Positions 27,250-38,193 of a DNA stretch of 64,000 nt are shown in pieces (position 1 is the first letter of the stretch; each line of letters begins with the position of its first letter). Made by a program: the position numbers and the translations under genes. The DNA is from Persicaria tinctoria (taxonomy: Eukaryota > Streptophyta > Magnoliopsida > Caryophyllales > Polygonaceae). The stretch covers positions 8,434,501-8,498,500 of the forward strand of contig JBANSL010000016.1 in assembly GCA_037127255.1 (NCBI GenBank), written 5' to 3'. Under the pieces are notes generated by a model. That model was not told where the DNA came from. It saw nothing but the letters and a program-made list of their open reading frames with translations, and did not search any database.

Positions 27250-29571
27250 TTAAGTAGCCATAGAAGTGGGACCCACAATACCCTCATTACCAGCCAACAT
27301 CAAATACTTATCCTTCCTAGTGAATTGAGTACACTGAAACCCTAACACCCTCCCAATCTCCGCCTGCACCCAATTCGCCACCTCCACGCTCCGCCTACCG
27401 CCGGCGCCGCAAGTCCTCTCCGGAGCCACCTTCTCCAGCACCCGGACCACGTATCCGGGCCTCGGGTTCATGAAGAAGAAGATCGCGTCGAGCCACTTGG
27501 CCCCGCTCGCGGTGGTGCCGTAGAACATGGACACCTCCGCCTCCACCGCCACCGGCACGATCTCGTCGGTCAGCTCGGCGAACAGCGAGCTGAACCGGAG
27601 GAGGTACGGCTCCCGGCACGTGGTCCCCTCCGGGCAGACCACGAGGTCGCCCTCCTCCAGGAGCCGCCGCATCGTCGCCCCGTCGCGGTTCCGGTCCCGC
27701 GTCAGCCGCACCGTCGGGATCGGCGCGATCACCTCCGAGAACCGGCTCAGGCTGTAGGTCACCGCCGTGAGCCGCCTCTGGAGCATGATCCCGAGGATCA
27801 CCGGGTCCAGGAGCGTCCGGTGGTTGGACACGTAGAGGACGTGGCGGTTTCCGCGGTGGTGGTCGTCGGTGAGGCGGAAGCGGACGCCGGTGAGGCTGCC
27901 GATGAGGGTGGCAATGTGGGGCGGTAAGAGGCAGCCGACGAGGAGGCGGAAGACAGCAAGGGTGATGGCGACGGGGAGGAAGAGGAACATGCCGGCGGCG
28001 GCGGCCGGGGTGGGGAGGAAGGCGAGGCGGCCGTCGTGGAAGATGAGCGGTTTGGGGTATTGGCTTCTCGGGAGGTTTCCTTTTGGGAGGGTTTCTTTGG
28101 TCACCATAAATGCTTCCTGCATTTTCCCAAATAAAAAAAAATATATTTAATAAAATATGTTACCTAGATTCATGATATTAATGGTTGAGAATTTAAGATG
28201 AGTTGGTAAGATAATTTATTCACAAATAAAAATTTTAGTGAATAGATATATATGCTTATATATTAAAAAAAAATCATAATGAAATGTTTAAATATAAGCT
28301 ACTACGTATTATTTAAATTTATTAACAACATTAAATCCAAAGTGATTGATATTTATAAATAGTTATGCTAAATAGATTAATTAATATTAATTATATATTA
28401 ATTCATATAGTTCACATATATGTAATTAAGATTTTAAGTAAGATAGGTTCAAAACAAACACACAAGGTTTAGTTTCAACTAAATGCAATATATAAATTAA
28501 AATAAAACTTTAAAACAAACTTCTCCTGAAAAAAAAATATTTTTATAAGCCTCACCATCATGATGATCACAAGATGGCACAACAAGAAAAAAAAAAGGAT
28601 ATATGATGAAATCAAATGTCAACATATATTCTTCAACTTACACATCACACAATAACTTCTGCTTATATATATATGGAACATGCTTTTGTTGCATTTTGCT
28701 TCAATATCCCTTGACAAATCAATTAAACTAGATAATTAATTAAGATATGTTTAATTAAAAGAAATTGTACCTTGCAATGACACAAGAAGAGGTGGTCATG
28801 AGAGGAAGATGAGAACCCAATCCCAACATCAGGCTTGGTCTCACCAAAACAATCTTTCAAAGCATGATGTTTCACAACCAAACCATCCTTTGAAACAAAC
28901 CCATTGAAGAACAAATTAGCACCTTTGCCACCAAAAGTTTGGAGCTCAGTACCAACAACATGATGAGCCCCCAAATACTCCCTAGCAAACCACTCAACCA
29001 TGACCCTAGGAGCCCTAGTAATTACAACTTTGCCCTTGGAAGAAGCCCACATCTCATACACAAGAGGGTTGAGGTCCTCCAAGTAGAACTTGGGCAAGAC
29101 TGTCCTTGCAACACTCTCCATGTCCTTAGCCCTCATCCCAAAGAAGGTGATGAACACCATGAGCTTCATCTTGAGCTCTTGGCTTGTGAGGAGGACCACA
29201 ATAGGGTATGCTAGTAGGAGGAGGAGGGCCCTTATGAGGGACCCACCTTCAAAGGCAACCAACATGAAGAAAGGAAAGAATGGTGAGGAGGGTGAGGAGA
29301 TAGGGCTTTTGAGGAGAGGCCCATTGAGGTCACAAACAATGGTGGTGTTGGGTCCCCTAAGAGCCAAACCCTCAACATGGGTTTTGCTCAAGGTGGGGTA
29401 AAACCCATGTGGAGAGGGTTGTTTAAGAGATGGGTTTGAGAGTGGCTTAGCTGTTAAGATGAAGAGTGCATAGCTCCTTATCTTCCTTGTGAGCTTGTAG
29501 AAGGAGGTGAAGAGGAGGTTGTACACAAGCCACTCCACAAGCTTCCATAGGACCAATGAGAAAACTGCCAT
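27250..29571 (-). CDS. Glycerol-3-phosphate acyltransferase, GPAT1-like (GPAT1/2/3 clade)
   Basis: Transfers an acyl group to glycerol-3-phosphate; land-plant members of this family act at the ER or mitochondria in lipid polyester or pollen and tapetum lipid supply. Exon 1 is 29571-28771 (267 codons, donor AAG|GTACAA) and exon 2 is 28116-27250 (donor/acceptor phase 0, stop TAA), giving 555 residues against about 585 for Arabidopsis GPAT1. The N-terminal half is HAD-phosphatase-like, but motif I reads D81-L-N83, so the second Asp is lost. The C-terminal acyltransferase keeps block I NHRTLLDP (N365, H366, D371), EGTTCREPYLLRF (from 430) and IVPVA (453-457). Membrane segments lie near 4-25, 98-130 and 300-330. 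The start has FSLVLWKLVEWLVYNLL, typical of GPAT1. Exon 2 is far richer in G+C at third positions than exon 1. Family assignment is firm, subtype likely. Confidence 0.93.
28117..28770 (-). other. GPAT intron
   Basis: An AT-rich 654-base intron read on the minus strand, with GTACAA donor and an AATGCAG acceptor. It contains only low-complexity A/T sequence, with no MITE or ORF that I can see. Confidence 0.85.
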
Positions 29572-31172
29572 TTTTTTTTAGAAAGTGTTTGTTTTTGTGT
29601 GTGTCTGGATTTTGCAGGGAGAGAGGGTTTGTGCCAGGAGGATTTAAAGAGGTGTGGTGTAAAGGGGTAATTTTTGAGGAATTTATTTATGGAATTTTAT
29701 TTGGGTCATATTTATTTTTAGTGCAAGTTAGGTGGGCAAATCTCATGCATTTATCGCCAGCTCCTGTTTATATATACAATAATAGAAGAAAACTTGCAAT
29801 ACCATCTGACAATATTATAGGCTGATTTGCTGAATGCCCCTGTTTTTGCTAATTAATGCATATATAAAATTACTGGATAATGCTTAGGCTTTGTTTGGAT
29901 ATTTTAATGCATTTTTTTTTTTTGAAAAAAATGCATTTCACCAATTTAATTTAAATACCATTCAATCTCACTACTGATTTTGACAATTAGGTGAGAAATG
30001 ATGTAACTTTAATTTTTTTTATATTTAGTTATACATTAATATGTGTTAAGATTACAACAAATTACAAATTGATTCAATATTTATTATATTGCATTTTCTG
30101 TCATTATTACACTAGTTTTTTTTCTTCGGCTATTTCAGTCATGTATGAATAACATTTACGTACTCTATAATTTATCTTGATAGCTTCAAAACGAGAGATT
30201 ATACTACTCATTTTGACAATTAGGTGAGAAATTATGCCACTTTAATTTTTTATATATTTAATTATACATTATTATATGTTGAGATTTCAACAAATTATAA
30301 ATTGATTCAATATTTATTATATTGCATTTTCTGTCATTAATTATTACATTAGTTTTTTTTTCTTTGGCTATTTTTTATTTATTTATTTATATTTTGTATA
30401 ATGAAAAAAACCCATTTTTATCATAAACCAGCAACGTTTTTTCTTAAAATAACATTATTTATAGTTATATATTATATATAATTTTTTATACCGTTTTAAT
30501 TCAAAACCACACCACACATATATGATTGTGGTCCTCCTCCAAAAAAAAAAAAATTCTAACTCTATCACCGTACCTATACACATTGAATCGATCAAACTAA
30601 TTAAAATAATATCACTGTGCGAAACTTAATATTTCTTACTTTTAATAACTAAAATTAGGTGAATTACAACCTGAATTGTCACAACAAACAATTAATAATT
30701 TAATTACGATGGATGGCCTTATAAACTATTAGAGCTACTATCTACTGGCGAGGCATTAAGATTTAAGATTGAAGAACAGCAGTGGCAGGTGGTGTAGGTG
30801 ACCGTCCCTTTTCTTTTTCGATCGCTTTGTTTGTGTTCACAAATTGTTCGATCGGCAAAAACTCAAAACTCTTGAAGTGTGTGCAATAAGATGGCGTTGA
30901 AAAAGGGATTTCATTCAATTAAAGGCTCAACCTTTTGACTTTTGTTTGTCAATAAATCAAGCCTCTGTATGTGTACGTGGTGATTGGTGAACGAAACCTG
31001 CATACAATTTAATTAATTAAATACTTTGGATAGTCAACATTGATGCAAAAAAAAAACTAAAAAGCAGCGTTTTGTAGTTCTCTCAAAGTACGCCATAAAC
31101 GAGTTAATGACACGTCTTATTGGCTAATTAAGATTTCGTTAACCTCCAACTGTTTTTGGATAAATTATATAA
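29572..31172. other. GPAT upstream and intergenic region
   Basis: It should contain the GPAT promoter, read leftward. A gtatatataaac on the minus strand near 29777-29766 is a possible TATA box, about 200 bases before the start codon, but unproven. Beyond that the region is AT-rich, with one direct repeat (29971-30376). No gene seen. Confidence 0.6.
29971..30376. repeat. Direct repeat of about 165-172 bp
   Basis: Copies at 29971-30135 and 30204-30376 share gacaattaggtgagaaat, the block caaattgattcaatattta, ttgcattttctgtcatta and a ttttcttyggctattt end. Small indels separate them, so the duplication is not recent. Confidence 0.8.
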
Positions 31173-31469
31173 GGGTATGTTTGGCAAAATTCAGAGCTTT
31201 TGGTTTTGATATTCTATAGTCTTAAATAAAATAAATATAAGATTTTAGTTTAATTAGCTTTTGAAATCTAAGCTTTTCAACAGCTATTCACCCAAGCTTT
31301 TCGGAGCTTTTGGTTTTTTATTCACAAGTTTTTAACAGCTACCCTAACAGCTAGATTTACCAAACAATGTACTAGCTTATTAACATATATTTAACTTAAA
31401 TAATCCAACAGCTTCAGCTACCCAACAGCTTCAGCTCCTCCAACAGCTACCATTTTGCCAAACACACCC
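31173..31469. mobile_element. PIF/Harbinger (Tourist)-like MITE
   Basis: Terminal inverted repeats gggtatgtttggcaaaat and attttgccaaacacaccc bound 297 bp. TAA flanks both sides (31170-31172 and 31470-31472), the 3-bp target duplication of this superfamily. The inside has inverted runs of caacagct and agcttttgg and no ORF. Confidence 0.75.
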
Positions 31470-31547
31470 TAAGTATATATAAATATACGTTTGTATTATT
31501 TGCAATTTCAGTGTGACCCAAATCACCCAATCTTATCTTATCTACTA

Positions 31548-31782
31548 CTCCCTCCGATCCAAAATATATGTCGTTTGACTTTTCAACACGTATTTTAAGA
31601 AGCTAAAAACTATATAAAATATCAACTTTTTTTAAATTATTTTTTTACAACTTAATATTTTGTTAGTAATATTAGATAGTAAAAAAATAATGATAAAAAA
31701 GTAATTAATATATCATATAGTTTTTAGCTCCTTAAAATATGTGTTAAAAAGTCAAACGACATATATTTTGGATCGGAGGTAG
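31548..31782. mobile_element. Stowaway MITE
   Basis: It starts CTCCCTCCGATCCAAAATAT and ends with the inverse ATATTTTGGATCGGAGGTAG (one change from the perfect inverse), with TA on both sides. The arms carry agaagctaaaaactatataa and its complement. Confidence 0.9.
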
Positions 31783-31959
31783 TATTAAAGAAATGTTTTG
31801 TACATAATTCATGAGTGGGTTTACAAAATGTTTTTTTTTATACAGTATATTTTTTTTCTTTTACTAAATAAGGGTTGTTTGGTATGCATTTTGGGAATCA
31901 TAATGGCTGGTTGATTTCCAATTTAATTAAGTGTTGGTATGACAAAAACTTAGAATCGG

Positions 31960-33720
31960 AATGATTCCCGAGAATCATATATCCATCTTCTATTATCTCA
32001 ACTATCTCTTTGTTATTTCTTAATTCTAGTTCTATTGTCTCATTTTCTGATAGTTCGATGTAATCTAAACCACCTAAGACTTCTGACAGTTTTTTGTTTT
32101 TTCATTCATTTGCATAATGTTTAAATTCTCCACATGCCCAGCATTTGCAACTCTTTTTCTTTTTTTGGCCAATAAGAGGCCTTCCTGAAAAATCTCGGGC
32201 TTTTAGAAAATGGCTTCTTCTGATATTTTCACCTCTTTGCTTATTAAAGCTCTTACATTTATATCTTTTCTCTATTGAATTGCATCCCCATTCATTAGGT
32301 ACACCTCGACAGATTAAGAATTGTTTTTTCATACGCCGATTACTTCTCACATCTCGACACTTCTTTTCTACCCATTTTCTATAACATAAGAAATTATGTT
32401 ACTTAGAGAGTCTTTACCTTCTTTCTTAATCATTCCTTGATATTCTTCTCTGATTTGTTCATTAATAGGGTTCAAGAGTTTATCAAAGAACATTTCTAGA
32501 TTAGTTTGCATTCTCTTCTATTTTATAATAATATTGCTCGAATTCGGAGAAATAACTTTTAACATACTTCATACTCCCTCCGATTGGAAATATAAAGTGT
32601 TTAACTTTTGTGCACGAATTTAAGGAGCTAAAACTATATAAAATTTCGTGCTCAAAAGTCAAATGTCTTATACTGTATTAAAATAGGAGGGAGTATTACA
32701 TACTTCTAATTTATTTATTTTCTTTTGTCATCCTAAGGTTTCTGTATCTTCATCTTCTTTTTATCCAATAAATTCATCCTCGATTACTTCACAAAGTACT
32801 GTGAACATGAATTTCGGAGTCCCACAATTTCTTAGATTTTCTTTAACTTCTTTACTAGTTGCTTTAAACCAATCTGCTACATATCCATGCTCTCTATAGT
32901 TCCAAGAAATGTGATGCATGCTTCGATCCCCATCGATCCTACATTCATACTCATCATGCTTTTCTTCCAATATTCTAAAATTTCACGCATGTTTCTTATC
33001 TCATCAAAGTTTAACTTATAACATGTCTCACTAGCAGGAGTTCTTTTTTATTTAGTCTATATATAATTTGGCATAATACTTACTCCATATCTTTCTTTCT
33101 TTTCTAGGAATTCTCTTGGTCTCATTTGAGGTCTTTGATTACTAGCTAGTCGATACATGTTCGTATAGTTTCTTCTTGTCTCATTTTTCTCTTCTGGTTC
33201 ATTTGAGCTCTTTTTTCCAAGATTCTCATTTAATTTTTGTTGCACTTCGATATGGGTATGATATTTATATCCTTAAGCTTAAGCATTAATCTCATTTGTT
33301 GATATACTACCTATTCATCAGAATTGTTTTCAGGCTCATTGTTGCTCATAATTTCGTGCTCTCCTAGGTTGGTTTCTAATATTTCGGTTGATAATATTGT
33401 TGCATTTCTTCTAGCCAACCTGGTTCATCTAGACGAGTTCTGAAACAACTGACTTGTCGTTGCAGTGGGTTCTACACTTCTACTTCCTTTTTAAGTTCTT
33501 GTCCTTCTTCTTTCTTATCAGATTCTATGTTGTTTTTTAATTTATCTGATTAACTTAGTAGTATTTCTTTTTATAAGGATAACTGTAATCGTAAGGACTA
33601 GGTTTTTTACCTTCACTCGCTATCTTTAAGGTCTACTTGATAACTAATTATCTCGTTATTTAATTGCTTTAAGAGTGGTGGATAGAATTGCTCCATATAT
33701 AATGCTTGTTAATGTAGTGC
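31960..33720 (-). pseudogene. Decayed endogenous pararetrovirus (caulimovirid) coat-protein region
   Basis: On the minus strand, broken open stretches read through a capsid-like gene. Near 32150-32104 is a zinc knuckle CKCWACGEFKHYANE, the C-x-C-x2-C-x4-H-x4-C pattern of Caulimoviridae coat proteins; its last Cys is lost. Before it come a basic stretch rich in Lys/Arg with SGRP, the segment 32520-32400 (LLNPINEQIREEYQGM) and 32970-32761. Upstream, 33245-33057 and 33460-33300 hold acidic, Asn/Glu-rich sequence. Several stops and frame changes break it, and a Stowaway MITE (32574-32693) has landed inside. No reverse transcriptase or movement-protein block is recognised. It is a fossil fragment and not functional. 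A retrotransposon gag is the alternative, but the Cys spacing favours caulimovirids. Confidence 0.6.
32574..32693. mobile_element. Short Stowaway MITE inside the pararetrovirus fossil
   Basis: CTCCCTCCGATTGGAAATAT at one end and aataggagggag at the other, flanked by TA. At 120 bp it lacks the core of its longer relatives and seems internally deleted. Confidence 0.85.
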
Positions 33721-35513
33721 ATGAAGATAAGTTTTATGGGGACAATTTGTTGACACCTCCAAATTAACTCGCTTAATTAGGATTTAATATTTTTTATTAA
33801 TTAAACTCTGATACAAATTACAGGATCAAGTTAAACATACACAATTTAGGGATATAAAATAAACTTAATAAAAGATAGGGTTTGCTTTTATGACTTTTTT
33901 TTTGTGTAAATTAAAGGACCCACAATTTTAAAAGCATAAAAAATAGTCGGGTGATTTGAGTGTAGGAATTAAATTTTAGTGGTATGGTTATCGTTCACCT
34001 AAAAGAAATAAGGAACATATATATTCAAACCGCCGGCTTGAAGAACTTAGAATATTCTTAATGAGAATAGATCCAAAGTTTGCGGCATGATACTATCACT
34101 ACCACTACCACGTTTGTTCCCAGTAGTAGTAAAAGGATTTAATTTGCACTCAATAGATCTCCTCTTTCTTATTAAGTTCTTGACTGTTGCTTAGACATGG
34201 AGCTTCATATCATACCAATATATATACATATATATATATTATATATACTTATTAATTAGGTCACCTACCTGGCTACTTTTTCTTTTTTTTTGAAGTTACC
34301 TACTTGGCTACTATGTATAACGTACATCTACAGACTGGTTTAATTTCCTACCACACAAAAAAAAGGACTGGTTTAATTAGGTTGTTTTCCAATCCATGGA
34401 ATTTCAATTGAGATTTGAAGGGATTTTTAGAGAAAATAAATTTAGTAATTGAGTGGATAATTAAGAGGAAGCTTGACTTTAAAAAAAAAATGAGTATATG
34501 TGTGTGCATGTCATGCAAGCAAGCTTGACTTTAAAAAAAATGGCATGAAAGTTAGGAGCATGTATTAATTAAGATGTTAACAGAACTAACAACATTTTAA
34601 TATATGTTGCTCTATCTATCTATACATAATACATCTAGTTCACATGTGTAACTACATTGGTCATTCAATTCGATCGTTTATTGAAATTTGAAAATATACA
34701 TTAAAAAATCAGGATATTTGGTTGCTAGGGGTTCAATTCTCATGATCTATTTTGTGTTTAGATCTTTACATGATCTCATCCTATATGTATGTATATTTTG
34801 ACTTAGAAAATTTTTACCAAATTGTTTTGTCATGAGATGTCAATCATCCGTTTCTCGTTGATAAAAGGGGTTTGAATTGGTTGGTTGAGCCTTCAAATCA
34901 TCTTCCGTGAATGAATGATCTTATATACACATATATATGTATCATCTTTCTTAATTATTTTGTTGGATTTCACTATAGCTTTTGGATTTGGTTTGCGCAA
35001 TGCAATATGCACCATCTACACACAAGTGTTATATATTGTTATATCGCCATATGTATGATTGATTTTTGCCCTTTAAGATTTTATTGTTTGTGCAATGGAG
35101 TTGTAGAACAGTTGGTTTTGAGTCGTCGTAAATTGGTTTGGTAAGATAAAGATGTTTGGCTCTTTAAGCAACGTACATTCATATTGGGAAAACTGTTATC
35201 ATGTCAAATAAGATTTTACTTATTTAATCCATTCATAAAGATTAATATATATAAGTTTTAATTTTTCATCAAGAATTTAATACAAATTATAATTTAAAGC
35301 TAGATTTTAATTTAATTGATCGATGTTAAATTACCAACATCACATGAGTAATCCCACTAATAGGTGGAGTTGTAGTTGCAAATCACATGACCTCATGAAC
35401 AAAAGAATTGTTCCTAACTATATTTTCTTTTACTATATTTATCGAAGATTGTATAGATATAGTCGATCTTAATTCAAAGCTTAATAATCGATGTAGGATT
35501 CGGATAATGTTAG
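33721..35513. other. AT-rich intergenic sequence
   Basis: Mostly low-complexity A/T with short ORFs lacking any protein-like composition. A (TA)-rich patch lies near 34215-34240, and gcttgactttaaaaaaaa recurs at about 34470 and 34523. Nothing else supportable. Confidence 0.6.
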
Positions 35514-35735
35514 AGATGTGAATGGGATCAACGTGTCCCACATCGGAAAGTTGAACATATAAAACCCTAGTATATGAGTAGGTGGGCTATTCCTTCTATT
35601 GCCAATTGGTTTTAGAATGAAACCTCACTCGGTTGATGTGAATGAGACCAAAATGTCCCATATCAGAAAGTTGAATATAACAAGTCCTAGTATATGAGTC
35701 GGTGGGCTACTCCTTCTATTGGCTCGGACTTTGAT
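35514..35735. repeat. Tandem pair of a 'gtcccacatcgg' repeat
   Basis: Two copies, about 35514-35612 and 35636-35732, each run gatgtgaatg, tgtccca(c/t)atc(g/a)gaaagttga, cctagtatatgagt, ggtgggctaytccttctatt. The gtcccacatcgg motif is common in plant LTR or TRIM sequences, so this may be a rearranged LTR remnant, but no LTR pair or primer-binding site is evident. Confidence 0.6.
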
Positions 35736-36079
35736 AGATAATGATGAAACGACTTATTTCCTCAAGCGGCAAATATATAGATATTGAAGTAAAAACTTCC
35801 ATAAGTGCGTAGACTAAAAGAAAGGTGCAGGTAAGTATACCCAAAAACCCTCTGTGTAATCTAACTAACAGCTAACATCACTACCAACCATAGAACCCCA
35901 TCCAACTTGCGATACAAAACTTCTTTCGTATCGCAGTTCATGACTCAATGTTATTTTTACCTTTTTTTACGTTTATTAAAATAAATTTTCATTTTTAGTT
36001 TTCAATACATCATTTACATTCTCAATAAAAAACAACTTTTTCAATTATCTATTCGGATTCACCAGTAAAAACAATTTTC

Positions 36080-36320
36080 ACAAGGCTTTTTGAAGAGGAG
36101 CTTGGAGATTAAGTTGCGTCATATCTTTAGGAAAGCGAACACGGTCGTTGACTTTCTCGTCAAGACTAACCTTTCCTTTCCGAGAGGTTGTCATGTTTTG
36201 AGTTTTTGACGGATCCACCTGATGGGGTTAGGTTGCTGATTGAGGGTGATCGTAGGGGAAGGGTTACTTCCCGCTTAGTCGTTGTGTAGCCTGGTTTTTG
36301 TTTTTTCGGGAGGGCTTTCC
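36080..36320 (+). mobile_element. LINE 3' end remnant (RNase H tail)
   Basis: Around 36105-36200 one frame reads LEIKLRHIFRKANTVVDFLV, then KTNLSFPRGCHVL, matching the C-terminal RNase H tail of plant L1-type LINEs (typically R-H-I-x-R-E-A-N-x-V-A-D). Stops follow, then a GC-richer 3' UTR with ggctttccccctcttg and an A-rich end near 36355. The rest of the element is absent, as expected for a 5'-truncated insertion. Confidence 0.6.
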
Positions 36321-37983
36321 CCCTCTTGTTTGCTTACCCAAAAAGAACCAATTAAAAAAAAATCATTCTTTTCTATTTATTTATTAAAAATTTGGAAGTG
36401 ATTAATTAGCCCATATTTACTAAATTACCATCCAAATGATACATATACAAAGCTCGCATTTTAGGGTTAGGTTCGTTTGTTCGCTTAGATATGTTTGCTT
36501 ACCATTTGTTGTATTGCACCTTTTTACTTTAGATTGTTCGCCGTCTGCCGACTTTGTATGTCACTCGAGGTCTGTCTCGTCCTTGAATTCTTGCCTTAAC
36601 AAAAAAAAATAAAATTGAAATCAGGGTATCTTTTTTTTTTGGTGTCTAATATGTGCCAATGGGCACACATTAGAAAAACCGATTTAATTTTACACTGAAT
36701 GGTCTAAATATCACTTATCGACGTAATATCGATTAAAGGAAAAAATTGTATATCGAAGATATATCGATCGAAATACATCATATTTACCGGATTAGCTAAT
36801 TTTTAGTCAACATTAGTATTATATTTATACACTTATACCAAAAAATTGCTTATGTAAAAAAAAATTATACTTCAATTTTTCCAAATAAAATGAGTACATC
36901 ACCAAAATATCAAACAATATATCACTAAATATCGTTTTTGACCATTTTTTATGCGTTGAAAGATACTCCCTCCGATTAGAAATATAAGGCGTTTTAACTT
37001 TTATGCACGTAGTTTAAGGAACTAAAAACTATATAAAATATTAATTTTTTTACATTATACGTAATACTTAATAAGTATTATAATATAAACACTTTAATTA
37101 AAATAAATAACATTTTATATAATTTTTAGCTTCTTAAATTACGTGTACAAAAGTAAAATGTCTTATATTTTCAATCGAAGGGAGTAAATTTTAACTAATA
37201 TGCTTTTACCGTATTAGATTTCAAATATGACCGATATATTGCCGATACATTGATCCGTAAATCCGATATTTTTAGCAGTGACCTTAATTATTAACTACTG
37301 TATTAAGGATGAAAACTCCTAAAAAGAATGGTATAACACAAGTGTACAACTGAATTGAATCATCTATTGGGCTTTGTATGGTGCTTTCATTTGAATGGGC
37401 CGCCCAACTTTAGCAGTCCGACTAAATTTCTGAATTGAAATCACAAAGACACAACTCAATGAACTGAGGCTACACCCAGGAACCAGGGCGAGGTAAGGTT
37501 ATCCAAACTAATCTCAGTAATTTCATTTCGAGCTTAGGTTATTTTTGTAGAGAACGGTTAACTGCATCGAAACCTAAAAACAAAGAATCACAAATTCACA
37601 ATACATAAATAGGGGTGAACTCCATATCCATCAATAATCAATTGGCTTAAGCTTTTATACTAGACTAGAAGCGCTGAATTCAATTCAGCACTGCTATTGA
37701 AATGTGAGAGATAACCGCCGAAAACAAACATAACATAATAGATGTCACAAATGTAATGTAAGCGTTATATTAAGTGTTATGAGGTAATGAATTGACGACG
37801 TAAATGAGGTAGTACTCTTCTTACACGAGACGACTATTTAGTATTTACAACCAGTTGCTCCCATTCACAAAACCAAAATTCAAAATCCTGAACGTTACTC
37901 AAGGGATCTAATCTAACACTTCATCATCCCGCTTAGTTATAAACTTACAGTTACAATGGGATGCAACTACTGTAAAAACTACA
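36321..37983. other. Intergenic sequence upstream of PDF1
   Basis: AT-rich sequence with a Stowaway MITE (36966-37184). A second patch near 36470-36545 (tttgttcgcttagatatgttt) resembles the LINE tail just before it. The last few hundred bases should belong to the PDF1 promoter. Confidence 0.6.
36966..37184. mobile_element. Stowaway MITE
   Basis: CTCCCTCCGATTAGAAATAT at the left end and an inverse tcaatcgaagggag at the right, with TA at 36964-36965 and 37185-37186. The arms have aaggaactaaaaactatata and its diverged complement. Confidence 0.88.
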
Positions 37984-37991
37984 TAAATGCA
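37984..37991 (+). promoter_or_regulatory. L1 box (TAAATGCA)
   Basis: An exact match to the L1-box consensus TAAATGYA, 203 bases before the PDF1 start codon and about 140 before the TATA box. In Arabidopsis this element binds the HD-ZIP IV factors ATML1 and PDF2 and gives epidermis-specific expression of PDF1. Here binding is inferred from motif and position. Confidence 0.75.
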
Positions 37992-38132
37992 ATCTCTGCA
38001 AAAACACACCCATATAGTAGTATATAATAATTACTACGTACCTACACACAGGCAGAGTCTACATTATACACACACTCTCCAACTGCATGTATTTACTCCT
38101 CTTGATAATTTCTACCCCAAAACCCCCCATTC

Positions 38133-38141
38133 TTTATATAA
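38133..38141 (+). promoter_or_regulatory. Probable TATA box of PDF1
   Basis: TTTATATAA lies 52 bases upstream of the start codon, giving an expected transcription start near 38165 and a short leader of about 30 bases. Confidence 0.65.
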
Positions 38142-38193
38142 TTCCTACACCTTCATTCCCAAACTTCAAAACCAACACAAAACAAACACAAAC

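Noticed and set aside
27527..28150. Plus-strand Arg/Ser-rich ORFs over GPAT exon 2
   Set aside because: GC-rich coding sequence leaves few stops on the other strand; the minus-strand frame has the conserved acyltransferase motifs.
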